Positions 18,797 through 28,713 of a DNA stretch of 64,000 bases are shown in pieces (positions within the stretch are counted from its first letter, which is position 1; every line of letters starts with the position of its first letter). Source of the DNA: Myxococcus xanthus. GTDB lineage: Bacteria; Myxococcota; Myxococcia; Myxococcales; Myxococcaceae. The notes beneath the pieces are model-generated. The model saw nothing but the letters and a program-made list of their open reading frames with translations. It searched no databases and was not told the DNA's origin. The DNA lies in contig NZ_FNOH01000001.1 of NCBI RefSeq assembly GCF_900106535.1, positions 744,001 to 808,000 of the forward strand, in the 5' to 3' direction. The position numbers and the translations under genes were made by a program.

Positions 18797-20326
18797 GTGA
18801 AAAGGGCGTCCCGGGTATTGAATGGGCCCGTGGATTTTCCCTCTTTAGAGGAAGAGGTCGTTTTTCTCCGGGGTCTGGTCTCCGTGCATCGGATGGCCGA
18901 CGTCATCCTGGAGGACTGCCTGGAGCGGGGCCTGTCCCTGGACTCCGGGCTCGACGTGTTTCTCACGCAGTGTGCCCGGCTGGTGCATGCGCGCGCGGGC
19001 TTCGTGTCCCTGCGAGGGACGCGAGGCCCAGTGCTGACGCGGGTGCTGGGCGAGCCCGGGGTGGACGTCCTGGAGGCGGCGCACTGGCAAGGTGTCCGCA
19101 AGCTGGATGACGGCCGGACGCTCTTCTGCACGCGGCTGGCCCTGGGCAGCCTGGAGCTGGGGGGCCTGGGGCTGGTGGTGGAGGGCGCCTTCGACGGCGG
19201 CGGCGGGCTGGTGATGCAGCTGGTGGAGGCCATTGGCGAGCAGCTCGACAGCGCCGTGCTGGGCTTCCTCGCGCTGACGGACGGCAAGGGCGCGCTGGAG
19301 CGACTGGACGCGCTCAGCGGGGAGCCGCCTGCGGCCTCGCGGGGCCACATTGGCCGCTATGAGGTGGTGACGCCCCTGGGCACCGGGGGCATGGCGCAGG
19401 TGCTGGTGGCGCGGACCCGAGGCCCGGAGGGCCTGGGGCGGCTGGTGGCCCTCAAGCGCATCCTCCCGCACCTGTCCTCGGACCCTTCCATCGTCCAGCA
19501 GTTCCTGGACGAGGCCCGCATCGGCCTGCGGCTCTCCCACCCCAACCTGGTGCACTTCTACGACTTCGGCGAGGCGGAGGGCGCGTACTACATCGCCATG
19601 GAGTTGGTGCGCGGCGTGGACCTGGAGCGGCTCCTCCGCGCGGCCAAGGGCCCGCTGGAGACGGCGCACGCGGTGGCCATGGTGTGCCAGGGCCTGGCGG
19701 GGCTGCATGCGGCGCACGTGCTGCAGGGCGAGGACGGCGCGCCGCTCGAGCTGGTGCACCGGGATTTGTCCCCGCACAACCTCATGGTGGGGTTCGACGG
19801 GCGGGTGAAGGTGCTGGACTTCGGGGTGGCCAAGGCCCGCGCCCAGCGCACGGTGACGCTGCCGGGCATCGTGAAGGGCAAGCCGCTGTACATGTCCCCC
19901 GAGCAGGCGCGCGGCATGCGGCTGGATGCGCGCAGCGACCTGTTCGCCATGGGGCTCGTCCTCTACCAGTCGCTCATCGGCGCGCGGGCCTTCGAGAAAC
20001 CCGAAGAACTGGCCACCATGCACGCCATCTGCGACGAGGCCCTTCCGCCGCGGCCTTCGCACATCTCCCGGGCGCTCTGGGACGTGCTGGAGACGGCACT
20101 GGCCAAGCGCCCCGAGGCACGCTTCGGCAGCGCGCGGGAGATGGCGGACCGGCTGGCGGATGCCTGCCGTCCGGCGAACGACTCGGAGCTGGTGCGGCTC
20201 ATGGCGAAGCACTTCCCTGACCGGCATCGCGAGTTCATGCAGTTGGACCGCTCTGCCTCCGCGGGAGGGCGGGCCCTGGACGAAACGCCCATCATGCGAC
20301 CGCGGCTCCGGAAGTCCTCACCCTGA
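18797..20326 (+). CDS. Eukaryotic-like Ser/Thr protein kinase with N-terminal GAF-like domain
   Basis: 509 residues from GTG 18797. Residues 1-180 look like a GAF sensor fold. The kinase domain spans about 188-440: glycine loop GTGGMAQV (195-202), VALK with Lys220, catalytic loop HRDLSPHN (321-328), DFGVAK (341-346) and MSPEQ (366-370). All catalytic residues are present. The loop reads HRDLSPHN instead of HRDLKPxN, as in many myxobacterial Pkn kinases. There is no transmembrane segment, so it is cytosolic. Ligand and substrates unknown. Confidence 0.9.
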   Translation: MKRASRVLNGPVDFPSLEEEVVFLRGLVSVHRMADVILEDCLERGLSLDSGLDVFLTQCARLVHARAGFVSLRGTRGPVLTRVLGEPGVDVLEAAHWQGVRKLDDGRTLFCTRLALGSLELGGLGLVVEGAFDGGGGLVMQLVEAIGEQLDSAVLGFLALTDGKGALERLDALSGEPPAASRGHIGRYEVVTPLGTGGMAQVLVARTRGPEGLGRLVALKRILPHLSSDPSIVQQFLDEARIGLRLSHPNLVHFYDFGEAEGAYYIAMELVRGVDLERLLRAAKGPLETAHAVAMVCQGLAGLHAAHVLQGEDGAPLELVHRDLSPHNLMVGFDGRVKVLDFGVAKARAQRTVTLPGIVKGKPLYMSPEQARGMRLDARSDLFAMGLVLYQSLIGARAFEKPEELATMHAICDEALPPRPSHISRALWDVLETALAKRPEARFGSAREMADRLADACRPANDSELVRLMAKHFPDRHREFMQLDRSASAGGRALDETPIMRPRLRKSSP

Positions 20327-20342
20327 CGAAGCGGGGAGGAGA

Positions 20343-20375
20343 CCCGGTCCCTCCCGGGAGGAGAGAGGGGCCGGG
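20343..20375. terminator. Bidirectional terminator-like hairpin between convergent genes
   Basis: Imperfect GC stem from CCCGG (20343) to CCGGG (20375) with an inner CCCTC/GAG.GGG pairing, placed between two convergent stop codons. No T-tract. Confidence 0.4.
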
Positions 20376-20384
20376 AAGGCGCGC

Positions 20385-21290
20385 TCAGTACCCGCGCTTG
20401 AGCGGGTCGTCGGAGGGCGCGTTCAGCGTACGCGCCCGCTCGTCGCTGCCCTCGGTGCGGATGTCCACCTCTTCCCGGCGTACGTGCTCGGAGATGTGGC
20501 GCTCCTCGTCCACCTCGTCCTTGTGGATGACGACCTCCTCGTCGACGACGGCGCGCTTCTGGACTTCGACTTCCTCGGCGCGCAGCGGGACGACGACGGT
20601 CTCCTCCTGGAACGAGGCATTCATCGCCGGGCGGCCCGGGCTCACGTCCCGGCGCTCCACGCGGACGCGCTCGCGGCGCACCGGCACGTCCATCTCCCGG
20701 TCCTCCTCCACCACGTCCTTGTGGACGCGGACCTCACCGGCCTGGACGTCCCGCTTGAGCACGTCCACCTCCTCCTTGTGCAGGGGGATGGTGATGTCCT
20801 CCTCGCGGCCGTGGATGTCCCGCGCGCCCACCGTGGTGTCCGTGGCTTTCAGTCCCGCGGTGTCCGTGTCCACGCCGGTGCCGTGGCGGGCGTCCGCGCC
20901 CAGGCGTGTGTCGTAGCCCGTGTCGTAGGTGCCCTTGCGGCCCACCGTGTCCGTGGTGGCGTCCATGCCCGTGCTGGCGCGGGCCGCGGCCTGGTCGGCG
21001 CCCAGTCCCACCGCGCCCGGACCCACGCCCGCGCCGCCACCCGTGCCGGCGACGGCGCCCGTGCGGTCCTCACCCGTCAGCCGGCTCAGCATCTCCTTGC
21101 CGTGGCTGAGGATGATTTCCGAGCCGTCGATGCGACTGATTTCCGAGTACCGGACCAGGTAGTCCTTCGGGAAGAAGAGGCCCTTCTCGATGTGGAATTC
21201 GCCGTCGCCGATGGCGAAGACCTTGCCGAGCTTCTCGCCGTCGATGCTGCGGACGACCATCCCTTCGTTGACGTCGCTGCGTTGGTACAT
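20385..21290 (-). CDS. YsnF/DUF2382 stress-type protein with PRC-barrel-like N-terminus
   Basis: 301 residues from ATG 21290, preceded by GAGGAG. Residues 5-70 form a PRC-barrel-like module (GMVVRSIDGEKLGKVFAIGD...). A Gly/Thr-rich linker follows (about 75-145), then a YsnF/AvaK (DUF2382) domain (about 160-285) of alternating charged strands such as IPLHKEEVDVLKRDVQAGEV and VVPLRAEEVEVQKRAVVDEE. Such proteins are associated with stress and desiccation responses, but the biochemical role is unknown. A relative is encoded on the opposite strand at 22050, so the two probably arose by duplication. Confidence 0.8.
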   Translation of the reverse strand: MYQRSDVNEGMVVRSIDGEKLGKVFAIGDGEFHIEKGLFFPKDYLVRYSEISRIDGSEIILSHGKEMLSRLTGEDRTGAVAGTGGGAGVGPGAVGLGADQAAARASTGMDATTDTVGRKGTYDTGYDTRLGADARHGTGVDTDTAGLKATDTTVGARDIHGREEDITIPLHKEEVDVLKRDVQAGEVRVHKDVVEEDREMDVPVRRERVRVERRDVSPGRPAMNASFQEETVVVPLRAEEVEVQKRAVVDEEVVIHKDEVDEERHISEHVRREEVDIRTEGSDERARTLNAPSDDPLKRGY

Positions 21291-21628
21291 GGCTGGCTCC
21301 TCGTGACCGGGGCGGGCTGACCTGCTGGCCACACCTTGGACCCCGGCGCTGGTGGAGGCCCCGCGTGCGAGCGCGAGGCCCTGGGGTTTCCACCCCGGTC
21401 ATCATGGAAGGTGTGAGCGTTCGGTCTTGGTGTCAGGGGCCGAGGACGCAGTGCCAGTTGGCTTGGCACCGTGCCTGCCCGCCCGAACGCCCGCCTGTCC
21501 TTTCGCCTGCTCTGGCGACACCGCGCCGGCGGCCATGGTCCGGGGCTTCTCAGGGCGCGGCGGTCCACCCCATCTTCAAACGAGGTGCGTCCGGACCGCG
21601 TGCCGTGAGCACCCAACGGGAGACCGTC
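21291..21628. other. Divergent intergenic region between the two DUF2382 loci
   Basis: About 340 bases with no supported gene; presumably carries the divergent promoters. No recognisable operator was found. Confidence 0.4.
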
Positions 21629-22015
21629 ATGAGAAGCAGGCAGGGAACCTGGGAGCCGTGGCGCTGGAGTGACTCGTGGGTGGGCGGCGCGGCCGCGGGT
21701 GTGGGGGCGCACCTGGTGGTGCGTGGCATCCACCGGCTGCTCCGCCCGGACCTGCGAGGCCCCGTGGTGGGCGTGGCCTGCGCCTCCGGGATGCTGGGCG
21801 CCCTGGTGGCGGGCCGGCTCGCGCGCCATCGGCTCCGGCCGCTTCCTGGCCTGGCCCTGGTGCCCGCCCCGCCGCCCGCTGCCCGCGAGCCCGCGGCGCT
21901 GGAGACGGACACGGACCCGGAGCGCCCCAGCACGCCCCTGGAGCGGGTGCGCCGGCGCGGGCCGAATGGCCGGGAGCATCCCTGGAGCGAGCCCGGATTG
22001 CCCACGCTGGCGTGA
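21629..22015 (+). CDS. Small hypothetical membrane-associated protein
   Basis: 128 residues from ATG 21629. Tryptophan-rich start, then a hydrophobic Gly/Ala-rich region (about 16-70: VGGAAAGVGAHLVVRG, VVGVACASGMLGALVAG) that could form two membrane-embedded helices, then a Pro/Glu/Arg-rich tail. The family is not recognised. It precedes the DUF2382 gene by 34 bases and probably shares its transcript. Confidence 0.5.
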   Translation: MRSRQGTWEPWRWSDSWVGGAAAGVGAHLVVRGIHRLLRPDLRGPVVGVACASGMLGALVAGRLARHRLRPLPGLALVPAPPPAAREPAALETDTDPERPSTPLERVRRRGPNGREHPWSEPGLPTLA

Positions 22016-22049
22016 GCCTCGAACCACACCACAGGAGAGGAGTCCTCCG

Positions 22050-22769
22050 ATGCGCACGGACGTACGGGAAGGGATGCGGGTCTTCACGGCGGATGGGACC
22101 CGGTTGGGCACCGTGGTGGGGTGTGGCGGGGAGACCTTCGCCATCGAAGGAGGGCTGCTGCGGCTGAAGTCCTTCACCGCGCGCTACGGTGACGTGGTGG
22201 ACGTGCGCGGAGAAGACGTGCACCTGGGGCTGACGCGGGACGAGGTGTCACCGGAGCACGACAGCCCGACGCAGGCGCGGTCAGGTCACCCCGAGTCCGT
22301 GCTCTCCGCCGGGTTCGCGACGCCCGGCGAACTCGTGGTGCCCCTGGCCCGCGAGGAGGCCCATCCTCACCTGGTGGTGCGCGAGGCGGGACAGGTGCGC
22401 ATCCACAAGGTGGTGCGGACGGAGGTGCGGCACTTCTCCGTGCCCGTGCGCCGCGAGGAGCTGGTGGTGGAGCGGGTGTCCGAACAGACCGTGGACGCCG
22501 AGGGCCCGCCGGCGCCGGAGGCCATGGCCTCCGCCCGGCCGGTGCTGGAGGGGCTGGTACCCTTCGAGGCGGGCACCTTCGTCATCCCCCTGCGCGAGGA
22601 GCGGGTGGAGGTCACCAGGTCCGTGCATGTCTGGCAGGAGGTTGCGGTTTCCCGGTACACCGACGAGGTGCTCCGGCAGGTTCACGCCACCGTTCGGAAA
22701 GAGACGGCGGAGGTGGAGGAGCGGGGCGAGGTGCTCCACGACGGCCCGTTGGACGGGCTGCACTCCTGA
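22050..22769 (+). CDS. YsnF/DUF2382-type protein, paralogue of the 20385 gene
   Basis: 239 residues from ATG 22050 behind GGAGAGGAG. It shares the layout of the minus-strand neighbour: a PRC-like start (VREGMRVFTADGTRLGTVVG), then DUF2382 strands (VVPLAREEAHPHLVV, VIPLREERVEVTRSVHVWQE). The long Gly-rich linker of the neighbour is replaced by a short acidic one. Stress-related function is assumed from the family; no catalytic residues are visible. Confidence 0.75.
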   Translation: MRTDVREGMRVFTADGTRLGTVVGCGGETFAIEGGLLRLKSFTARYGDVVDVRGEDVHLGLTRDEVSPEHDSPTQARSGHPESVLSAGFATPGELVVPLAREEAHPHLVVREAGQVRIHKVVRTEVRHFSVPVRREELVVERVSEQTVDAEGPPAPEAMASARPVLEGLVPFEAGTFVIPLREERVEVTRSVHVWQEVAVSRYTDEVLRQVHATVRKETAEVEERGEVLHDGPLDGLHS

Positions 22770-22820
22770 CTGACGCGCCGCACAGGGGGTGTGTGACGGG
22801 GGCTCGGGACGGCTGCACGC

Positions 22821-22849
22821 TTGACCCATGGAGAGGTGTCCCCTAGAAA
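22821..22849 (+). promoter_or_regulatory. Sigma-70-like promoter of the liv operon
   Basis: TTGACC (22821-22826), a 17-base spacer and TAGAAA (22844-22849). This is the best housekeeping-type promoter match in the window, placed 43 bases before the livK start. Confidence 0.55.
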
Positions 22850-22851
22850 AC

Positions 22852-22891
22852 CAGGGCTTTGCCGTGTCAGTTTCCGAGAAGGGAAGCCCTG
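22852..22891 (+). promoter_or_regulatory. Leader hairpin enclosing the livK ribosome-binding site
   Basis: CAGGGCTT (22852-22859) pairs perfectly with AAGCCCTG (22884-22891), ending one base before the livK ATG at 22893. The likely RBS (gagaaggg, about 22876-22883) is in the loop against the 3' arm. Such a structure could modulate initiation; that role is inference. Confidence 0.4.
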
Positions 22892-22892
22892 C

Positions 22893-24097
22893 ATGCGACG
22901 ACTTGCCCCGATGCTCCTCGCCGCGCTCGCCGTCATGGTGGCCGCTTGCGAGAAGAAGACGCAGCCAGCTCCTTCGGGTGAAGGAGGTACTCAGGCCGCG
23001 CAGGGGCAGGGGGCGGCGCCCGGGGGCGCTCCGGTGGACGCGAACACCATCCTGCTGGGCCAGGTGGGTTCGCTCACCGGTGGCCAGGCCACCTTCGGCA
23101 TCTCCACGCGCAACGGCATCGAGCTGGCCCTCAAGGAGGCCAACGCCGCCGGCGGGGTGAAGGGCAAGAAGCTGTCCATCCGCGTCTACGACAACCAGAG
23201 CAAGCCCGAGGAGGCCGCCCAGGCCGCCACGCGGCTGATTACGCAGGACAAGGTCGCGCTCATCCTCGGGGACGTGGCGTCGTCCAACTCGCTGGCCATG
23301 GCGGAGAAGGCGCAGGCGGCGGGCGTGCCGATGATTACGCCGTCCTCCACCAACCCCACCGTCACCGACAAGGGTGACTACATCTTCCGCGTCTGCTTCA
23401 TCGATCCGTTCCAGGGCTTCGTGATGGCGAAGTTCGCGCGGGAGAACCTGAAGCTGAACACGGTGGCGGTGCTCCAGGACAACAAGAGCGCGTACTCCAT
23501 TGGCCTGGCGGACGTCTTCACGCGCAAGTTCACGGAGATGGGCGGCAAGGTGACGGCCGTGGAGAGCTACAGCCAGGGCGACACGGATTACCGCGCCCAG
23601 CTCACCGCCATCCGCAAGTCGCAGCCGGAAGGCATCTACGTGCCGGGCTACTACAGCGAGGTGGGCATCATCGCCCGCCAGGCGCGCGAGGTGGGCCTCA
23701 AGGTTCCGCTGATGGGCGGCGACGGCTGGGACTCCGAGAAGCTCTTCGAGCTGGGCGGCAGCGCCATCGAGGGCAGCTACTTCTCCAACCACTACTCGCC
23801 GGACAACCCGGATCCGCGCGTGCAGAAGTTCATCGCGGACTACAAGGCCGCGTACGGCGCGGTGCCGGACGCCCTGGCCGCGCTGGGCTACGATTCGGCC
23901 CGCGTGGCGGTGGACGCCCTGGAGCGCGCCAAGGACCTGAGCGGCCCGTCCGTGCGTGACGCCATTGCCCAGACGAAGGACTTCCCGGGCGTGGCGGGCA
24001 CCGTGACACTGGATGCCCAGCGCAATGCCGTGAAGTCCGCCGTCGTCCTCAAGGTCGAGGATGGCAAGACGCAGTACGTCACGACCATCAATCCCTA

Positions 24098-24098
<1 letters not shown>
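22893..24098 (+). CDS. livK: Branched-chain amino-acid ABC transporter, substrate-binding lipoprotein
   Basis: 401 residues from ATG 22893 (an upstream in-frame start at 22821 overlaps the promoter). Lipobox VAAC gives an acylated Cys19. A low-complexity Gly/Gln/Ala linker leads into a type I periplasmic binding fold with LLGQVGSLTGGQATFG, IELALKEANAAGGV, LILGDVASSN and PMITPSSTNP. It captures Leu/Ile/Val or related amides and delivers them to the LivHM channel. Its stop overlaps the livH ATG. Confidence 0.92.
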
Positions 24099-25017
<919 letters not shown>

Positions 25018-25018
<1 letters not shown>

Positions 25019-26082
25019 TGGAGACGCCGGCGATTCCCGCCCCCGAGGCCCGCTCCGCCGTCCCCGCGTCGCTGCGCGGCCTGCTGCCCGTGCTGCTGGC
25101 GCTGCCAGTGCTGGTGCTGTTCCAGTGGCTGATGAGCGACGCGCCCTTCGCCTCCTACCTGCTGTCGGTGGTGGGGGTGAACATCATCCTCGCGGTCAGC
25201 CTCAACATCGTGAACGGGATGACGGGGCAGTTCTCCATCGGCCATGCGGGCTTCATGGCGGTGGGGGCCTACATCTCCGGCGTCCTGTCGCTGAACCTCA
25301 AGGACGTGGCGCTCTCCTTCCTGCCGGTGGCGGTCAGCGACCAGGTGTTCTTCGTCGTGTCGCTGCTGGTGGGCGGCCTGGCGGCGGCGCTGTGCGGCTT
25401 CCTGGTGGGCCTGCCCTCGCTGCGGCTGCGCGGGGACTACCTGGCCATCGTCACGCTGGGCTTCGGCGAAATCATCCGCGTGGTGGTGCAGAACACGGAC
25501 GCGTTCGGCCGGGCGCTGGGCCTGTCCGGCATCCCCCAGACGTCGTCGCCGGCCATGGTGTACTTCTTCGTGTTCCTCACGGTGCTGGTGGCCCGGCGCA
25601 TCACCGGCTCCAGCCACGGCCGCAGCCTGTGGGCCATCCGCGAGGACGAGGTGGCCGCCGAGGCCATGGGCGTGGACACCACGGGCTACAAGGTCCGCGC
25701 CTTTGTCATCTCGTCGTTCTTCGCGGGCATCGCCGGCGCACTGTTTGCGCACTTCGTTCCCATCATCAACCCCGGCTCCTTCACCTTCGTGAAGTCGATG
25801 GAAATCGTCGTCATGGTGGTGCTGGGCGGCCTGGGCTCCACGACGGGCGCCATCGTCGCGGCCACGTTCCTCACGCTGCTGCCCGAAGGCATGCGCTCGC
25901 TGTTCACCCTGCTGGGGGCCGAAGGCAGCCTGGCGCAGAAGGTGGACCAGATTCGCATGCCCGTTTACGGCCTGCTGCTGGTGGCGCTGATGCTGGCGCG
26001 GCCCCAGGGCTTGTTCGGGACGAAGGAGATCTGGGACGTGCTGCCGCGGTGGATTCCGCGCAAGCGCAGGGGGCTGGCGTGA
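25018..26082 (+). CDS. livM: Branched-chain amino-acid ABC transporter permease LivM
   Basis: 354 residues with multiple membrane helices. Family segments ILAVSLNIVNGMTGQFSIGH, LRLRGDYLAIVTLGFGEIIR and VVLGGLGSTTGAIVAATFL are typical of LivM. It forms the heteromeric channel with LivH. The gene overlaps its neighbours at both ends, which supports one polycistron. Confidence 0.92.
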
Positions 26083-26963
26083 GCGCGGCCGTACAGGAGA
26101 CGAAGGCGGAGGCCGGAGCGCCATTGCTCCAGGCGGACGGGGTGAGCATCCAGTTCGGCGGCCTCAAGGCGCTGACGGACTTCAACCTCTCCGTGCGGCA
26201 GGGCGACCTGCAGGGGCTCATCGGCCCCAACGGCGCCGGCAAGTCCACGGCGTTCAACGTGCTGACCGGCGTGTACCAGCCCACCCAGGGCGAGGTCCGC
26301 GTGGGCGGGCAGCGGGTGAACGGGTGGCTGCCGCATCAAATCAACCACCTGGGGCTGGCGCGCACCTTCCAGAACATCCGCCTGTTCCGCGCGCTCACCG
26401 CGTTGGACAACGTGAAGGTGGCGTGCCGGGCGCAAGGCGCGCTGCACCCTGAAGGCGTGGGGTTGGGCGCGAAGATGAAGGGCGCCTTCATCAACTACCG
26501 CGACTGGTGGCGCGCGCTGCTGCTGACGCCGCGCTTCCAGCAGGAGGAGCGGGAGTTGACGCAGCAGGCGGAGCACCTGCTGGAGGTCATGGGCCTGTCG
26601 CACCGCCGCGACGAGGAGGCTCGCAACCTGCCTTATGGTGAGCAGCGTCGGCTGGAAATCGCGCGCGCGCTGGGCACGCAGCCCAAGGTGCTGCTGCTGG
26701 ACGAGCCCGCGGCGGGCATGAACACCCGTGAGAAGGCGGACCTGATGGTGCTCATCCGCAAGCTCCGGGACGACTTCAAGCTGGGGGTGCTCGTCATCGA
26801 GCACGACATGAAGCTGGTCATGGGCATCTGCGAATGCATCACCGTGCTGGACCACGGCGAGACGATTGCCCGGGGCGCGCCGGCGCAGGTGCGCAGCGAC
26901 CGGAAGGTTATCGAGGCGTACCTGGGCGACAGCTATCTGGAGAGCCAGGGAGGGGCGGCGTGA
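26079..26963 (+). CDS. livG: Branched-chain amino-acid ABC transporter ATPase LivG
   Basis: 294 residues from GTG 26079, overlapping the livM stop. Walker A GPNGAGKS, Q-loop region ARTFQNIRLFRALTALDNV, signature NLPYGEQRRLEIARAL (NLPYG in place of the canonical LSGGQ, usual for LivG), Walker B VLLLDEPAAGM and H-loop EHDM. The TFQNIRLF segment is a LivG hallmark. It hydrolyses ATP to drive uptake. Confidence 0.92.
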   Translation: MSAAVQETKAEAGAPLLQADGVSIQFGGLKALTDFNLSVRQGDLQGLIGPNGAGKSTAFNVLTGVYQPTQGEVRVGGQRVNGWLPHQINHLGLARTFQNIRLFRALTALDNVKVACRAQGALHPEGVGLGAKMKGAFINYRDWWRALLLTPRFQQEERELTQQAEHLLEVMGLSHRRDEEARNLPYGEQRRLEIARALGTQPKVLLLDEPAAGMNTREKADLMVLIRKLRDDFKLGVLVIEHDMKLVMGICECITVLDHGETIARGAPAQVRSDRKVIEAYLGDSYLESQGGAA

Positions 26964-27715
26964 GCGACGCGCAGGTGAAGACGCTGGGGGAGCGCCAGGC
27001 CTTCCCGCCGCTGCTGTCGGTGGACGGCATCAAGGTGCACTACGGCGCCATCCAGGCGCTGAAGGGTGTGTCGCTGACGGTGGGCAAGGGCGAGGTGGTG
27101 GCCCTCATCGGCGCCAACGGTGCGGGCAAGACGAGCACCCTGCGCGCGGTGAGCGGCATGCTCAAGCCCAGCGCCGGACGCATCCAGTTCAACGGGCACG
27201 ACACCACGAGCATGAAGGCGCACCAGTTGGTGCCGCGCGGCATGGCGCACGCGCCGGAAGGCCGGGGCGTGTTCCCCAACATGTCCGTCCAGGAGAACCT
27301 GGAGCTGGGCGCGTACCTGCGCACGGACACCTCCGGCATCCAGCAGGACCTGGAGAAGAGCTTCACGCTCTTCCCGGTGCTCAAGGAGCGTCGCAAGCAG
27401 ATGGCCGGGACGCTGTCGGGCGGCGAGCAGCAGATGCTGGCCATTGCTCGCGCGCTGCTGAGCAAGCCGCAGTTGCTGCTGTTGGATGAGCCTTCGCTGG
27501 GGCTGGCTCCGCAGGTGACGGAGGCCATCTTCCGCACCCTGCGCGAGGTGAATGCCACGGGCGTGAGCGTGCTGTTGGTGGAGCAGAACGCCCATCTGGC
27601 GCTCAACGCCGCGCACTACGGCTATGTGTTGGAGACGGGCGAGGTCGTGATGGCGGGGCCGGGCAAGGCGCTCCTGGAGAGCGCGGAGGTCCGGCGTGCG
27701 TATCTCGGCGAGTAG
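26960..27715 (+). CDS. livF: Branched-chain amino-acid ABC transporter ATPase LivF
   Basis: 251 residues from GTG 26960, overlapping livG. Walker A GANGAGKT, Q-loop APEGRGVFPNMSVQENLELG (a LivF hallmark), signature LSGGEQQMLAIARAL, Walker B LLLLDEPSLGL. Last gene of the liv operon; no clear terminator follows. Confidence 0.92.
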   Translation: MSDAQVKTLGERQAFPPLLSVDGIKVHYGAIQALKGVSLTVGKGEVVALIGANGAGKTSTLRAVSGMLKPSAGRIQFNGHDTTSMKAHQLVPRGMAHAPEGRGVFPNMSVQENLELGAYLRTDTSGIQQDLEKSFTLFPVLKERRKQMAGTLSGGEQQMLAIARALLSKPQLLLLDEPSLGLAPQVTEAIFRTLREVNATGVSVLLVEQNAHLALNAAHYGYVLETGEVVMAGPGKALLESAEVRRAYLGE

Positions 27716-27866
27716 TGGAGGGTGCTACGTCCTCTCGCCGACGCTCCGGTAGAGTCCGGCGCGCAATGAAACTGGCTCCCCTCCCAAAGTCGGGTAGTCA
27801 GCAACCAGGAAGTTCGTCTAGCGTCCGTCGACGCACTGCGTTCAACCACACTCAGGAAGTGTGCCC

Positions 27867-28613
27867 ATGTCCCCGTTGTCCCGTCTTGTCGCCAGCCTCG
27901 CCACCCTGTCGCTGATTGCCGCCGCGTGCGCCGGTCAGCAGAAGCCCGATAACCGGGAAGCCTCCTCGACCATCGAGGAGGTCGCCAACGAGGGTGGAGA
28001 GGAGACCCCCACCGTCGCGTTCAACGTCCTGGATGCTCCCGAGGGCTTCACCGTGAAGCTGCCGGGGCCCCCGCCGCAGGCGCAGCGCAGCGAGGCCGCC
28101 CTGCCGAAGCGGACGGACAAGGCCACGCTCGTCACGTACGCGGCCAATGAGGGCGGTGTCAGCTACATCGTCAACGCGGTGGACTACCCGGAGGCGTTCG
28201 TCGCCACGGTGCCCGCCGAGGCGCTCATCAACGGCGGCATCCAGGGCATTGCCGGGCAGGTGGGTGGCGAGCTGAAGAGCTCCGAGGACATCACCCTGGA
28301 TGGCTACCCGGGCAAGGCGTACATGCTGGCGTCGCCCAGCGGCGAGGTGAAGGGCCGCAGCTTCCTGGTGGGGCCGCGCGTCTACAACCTCATCACCGTC
28401 TACAACGCGGGCATCGGCGCGCCGGGTGCGGACGAGTTCCTCACCTCGCTCACGCTGGTGAACCCGCCGCCGAAGATTGAGATCCCGGAGGCCGACGCGG
28501 GCACGGACGCCGGGACGGCCGGTGCGGCCGACGGCACCGCGGCCGCCGTGGAGGGTGGCGAGGACGCTGGGAGCGCGCCGGACGCGGGCGCCCGTCGCCG
28601 CCGCGCCAAGTAG
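27867..28613 (+). CDS. Hypothetical lipoprotein with Asp/Gly/Ala-rich tail
   Basis: 248 residues from ATG 27867 (AGGAAG spaced 7; a GTG at 27861 is an alternative). Signal peptide with lipobox IAAAC. A compact alpha/beta domain (about 50-200) includes VTYAANEGGVSYIVNAVDYP and LDGYPGKAYMLASPSG, typical of small secreted domains of unknown function. The tail is low complexity, rich in D-A-G, ending RRRRAK. Function unknown. Confidence 0.75.
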   Translation: MSPLSRLVASLATLSLIAAACAGQQKPDNREASSTIEEVANEGGEETPTVAFNVLDAPEGFTVKLPGPPPQAQRSEAALPKRTDKATLVTYAANEGGVSYIVNAVDYPEAFVATVPAEALINGGIQGIAGQVGGELKSSEDITLDGYPGKAYMLASPSGEVKGRSFLVGPRVYNLITVYNAGIGAPGADEFLTSLTLVNPPPKIEIPEADAGTDAGTAGAADGTAAAVEGGEDAGSAPDAGARRRRAK

Positions 28614-28625
28614 ACCGTTGTCCCT

Positions 28626-28657
28626 GGGACACGCTTCCTTCCTGGGGAGCGTGTCCC
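28626..28657 (+). terminator. Terminator-like hairpin
   Basis: Perfect 10-bp stem GGGACACGCT / AGCGTGTCCC around a 12-base loop, 12 bases after the lipoprotein stop codon. No T-tract. Confidence 0.45.
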
Positions 28658-28713
28658 GCGATGCCGCGCTGAAGGACCCTGGGCGTTAGGCTCTCCCGTG
28701 ACAGGAGGCCGCC

